NCBI GenBank assembly: GCA_013397455.1
Contig: VYZB01000280.1
Location: forward strand, 1,120,796-1,184,795
Direction: 5' to 3'
Source of the DNA: Crotophaga sulcirostris
Lineage: Eukaryota > Chordata > Aves > Cuculiformes > Crotophagidae
Length of the DNA stretch: 64,000 nucleotides
The position numbers and the translations under genes are program-made. Positions 61,670 through 64,000 of this stretch are shown in pieces; within the stretch, counting starts at the first letter, position 1; each line of letters begins with the position of its first letter. Below the pieces are notes generated by a model. The model did not search any database and was not told where the DNA came from. It saw only the letters and a list, made by a program, of their open reading frames with translations.

Positions 61670-63590
61670 TCCAGCACCAGACAGGCTGCTTCTCTAGCCA
61701 TCTTGAGCCCCAACCTGATGCAAGCCGGGTGAGCACTGCACCACAAGGCTGCTCGAGGCTGTTTGTACAGCACCTTGCACAACCAGCACTGAGCCCTGAC
61801 GCAATGTGGTCATGCAGCTGCTCTCCGCGCCCTGCCTTGTAAAGGACATCTGTCCCTGGGGTCTGCCTTCACACAAGGGGACGATTCTGCATTGTGAGCC
61901 AGCAAGGAGGTCTAAGACGGGCAAAGTAAGGACATTGGCCCCCTTAGCCTGGACTGCAGCCATTCAGTTTGAGAGAGGAGCCGTCCTGCATCCTGCTCCA
62001 TCTGCATTGCATCCCGTTGCCCCCGCGGTGCTGGGCTCAGAGGAGCAGACCTGGCTGTCACCATCCCCAGCCCTCGGGTGGCTTTAAAATGCCAGCTCCA
62101 GCAGGAGGGCTGCGCGCCGGCGGGAGCCGCAGTGGAAAATCCTGTGCTAGGCTTGCCTCGATCCCCACGCGCCCCGGGGGACGCGTTTGCCGCCAGGGCA
62201 TATGTTTTCAGTTCTTACCGAGGCCAACTTGAGAAATTCTCTCTCCCTCCCAGCTTCTCTGTTGCAAAGAGCCACTGCAGGGCTGGGGCAGCACGGGATG
62301 ATAAATGAGCTGCTCTGGCCATACGCAGCCAAGGCCCGGGAAGCTGCGTCCCAGAAGGGCATGGGTGGAGCTGGGGGGCTTGTGGTGCCTCTGGAGGGGC
62401 CAGAGAGCAGCACGGAGGGCTGGTCTTTTGGGGCAGGGTGGGGAGGAGAGTCTGGCCATGCTGAGCTCTGGTCCTTGAATGCAGCGCGTTGTTTTCTCGC
62501 CCATCTGCAGAGCAGGTGGGAGAGCATCTGCTGGCCACGCTTGAAGGGTGGGCTGAGCCAGTGGCTGCATCTCCCCAGGGAGCTCTGGCTGGGCAACCAG
62601 GGGCAACCCAAGACCCTGCTCCCCAGGGAAACCCCAAAGGCAGCAGTGACAAAGGATGCATGGATGGGGTGAAGCATTCCTGCTCTGGTGCTACCACCTG
62701 GGCCCAGGGACCTCATCCCACCTGGATGGCTCCTTCCCATCTGAGAAAAGGTGTGACATTGGGAGAGCACGTGCACCTTTAAAGGACATCTGAGTCATGT
62801 CCACCCAATGCACACAGCGCTCCCAGCGCCCTCCATGCATAGAACAGCCACCACATCAGGCCTATAAATAAATAAAATATAACGAGGCCCTGCTGTCTTC
62901 TGGAAACCCCTGAAAAAGCCCCGTAGAGCCAGTTCTCCCAAGGTATCGTGTTCCCCGCTTCGTGTGTCGCCTCCCACCCTCCCCCCTTTGCTCCTTTATT
63001 GCCAAAGCCATCTGCGTGGAAACTGGATCTGGGTCCCCGAAGAGCCCTTCTGCCCCCTGCCCACGCTCCAGCTGATGTCACACAATCTGTTTGATCTCAC
63101 GGCCAGTTGCTGGGGAGTGCTGGATGCTGTCACCCGCGGTCTGAGTGGGAGATGACATCAAGGGCTGGTCAGCCCAAGGGGGGACACAGCTGGGGGTGCC
63201 CCAAGGGCGCGGACTGCGCTCACACCGGGGCTGGTGAGGAGTAGGGATGATGCGGCTTCTCCGCATCAGTTGGGTGTCCTGACGCACGGCTTGGGCATCA
63301 TCCCGTGGTCCAAGGATGTCCTTGGGACATCCCTGTGTCCCAGTGCAATTAACAACCTGGTCTCTTCAGTCTGGTCCTGCACAGCACCCTCCTTCAGCAG
63401 GACAGGCTCAGGGCTTTGCAAGGACAGGAGCAGAGATGTTGCAGTGGTTTGCCATGAACTCAACCTCAACAGCCCTGCCGGCAGCAGGCTTCCTCCTCTA
63501 ACAACTCTTTGAAAAATGCCCTTATATATTTTTTTTTATGGGGAGAGCCGTGCCGAGCTGCTGGGTCTGCTGACTACTAGCTGCTCGGAC
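61670..63590. other. Intergenic DNA with a small CpG patch
   Basis: About 62105-62195 is locally CpG-rich (cgatccccacgcgccccggg context). No exon with splice sites and family resemblance was found. Confidence 0.35.
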
Positions 63591-63654
63591 AGTTAGTAAG
63601 TCAGGTTTAATTGTGGCTGGACCCTGGGTACAGTCTGCACTTCCGCGGTGCCTG

Positions 63655-63725
63655 TTGTCCAAGGACAGCAAAGTGCTTCACAAGCACTAAATCTTATCTC
63701 AGGCTGCGAGGCAGGTAAGGATACA
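63655..63725 (+). repeat. Possible ancient SINE/LINE 3'-end remnant
   Basis: gcaaagtgcttcacaagcac, then a gap, then ctgcgaggcaggtaaggat, resembles the AAAGCGCTTTACAA...TGTGAGGTAGGTAAG block of old amniote repeats (L3/CR1-L3 or MIR-like) as I remember it. It is degraded and short. Confidence 0.35.
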
Positions 63726-64000
63726 CCGGGATTATTGCGTGCGTCGCTGAAACACGGCCAGCTCTGGCTGGGAACACATCAGCTATTTACCAGCCAGTGG
63801 CAAAGCGACGCAGCGTTTTAGGAGCAAGCGGGAAATAGAATCTGGTATTGAACTGGAACAGCGGCAGCACTTTTTTGAATGGGAAATAAATTACTGGGGC
63901 TGCTCCTTGGTTGGGACACTGAGTTAATGGTTGGTGGGCAGCGCTTGGTAAAGTGCTGTGGGATCTGTCCTGCCCGTGTGGACGTGGGCACGGTGCCTTT

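Noticed and set aside
61284..61736. Pro/Ser-repeat protein on the - strand
   Set aside because: It is the translation of the G-rich minisatellite, not a gene.
41105..64000. Search for GSE1 coding exons
   Set aside because: No GSE1 block was seen (for example the Arg/Glu-rich repeats or the LHYIRGAAPKD-type motifs). If the order is as in mammals, GSE1 lies beyond the window.
1..64000. tRNA, rRNA, CRISPR arrays, operons, prophage or endogenous retroviral genes
   Set aside because: None could be recognised. The only mobile elements I can support are CR1 fragments and possibly the fold-back at 31 kb.

Overview
This is a stretch of bird nuclear genome. The evidence is a vertebrate gene with 12 coding exons and GT-AG introns, at least six fragments of CR1 retrotransposons of the avian type (3' tails of the TTCCAACC...TTCTATG kind, in both orientations), low gene density, and two runs of N marking assembly gaps. 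Protein recognition, from memory, places it in the region equivalent to human 16q24.1 (KIAA0513 - CIBAR2/FAM92B - GSE1). No prokaryotic features are present.

Layout. 1-6972: CpG-rich putative 5' region and 5' intron(s) of KIAA0513, with a CR1 copy at about 4676-5155. 7131-16377 (+): complete KIAA0513 coding sequence. The 12 exons total 1245 nt and encode 414 aa, and every intron phase closes exactly. A 30-nt microexon lies at 13212-13241. 16378 to about 18.55 kb: probable long 3' UTR ending at an AATAAA with a GU-rich element behind it. 18.6-37 kb: mostly non-coding DNA, with three exon-like hydrophobic blocks on the + strand (27.4, 30.2 and 33.4 kb) that I cannot assign, and a gap sitting inside a long palindrome at 31.0-31.2 kb. 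37.1-37.9 kb (-): two recognisable exons of CIBAR2 (FAM92B), in the expected tail-to-tail position beside KIAA0513. Exon 2 is broken by two stops, a 1-nt frameshift and a further small length loss. 40.74-41.10 kb (+): an exact 33-bp minisatellite that runs straight into a TATA box, followed by a short exon-like ORF with a signal-peptide-like sequence and a consensus splice donor. 41.1-64 kb: non-coding as far as I can tell, containing one CR1, a 93-bp tandem duplication, a G-rich minisatellite, a second gap and a possible ancient repeat remnant. GSE1 coding exons were looked for and not seen.

The only gene I regard as certainly intact is KIAA0513. The most interesting points are the decayed CIBAR2, the palindrome at the gap, the minisatellite/TATA/signal-exon arrangement, the regulatory signals around the KIAA0513 microexon, and a possible unrecognised membrane-protein gene between KIAA0513 and the CIBAR2 remnant.
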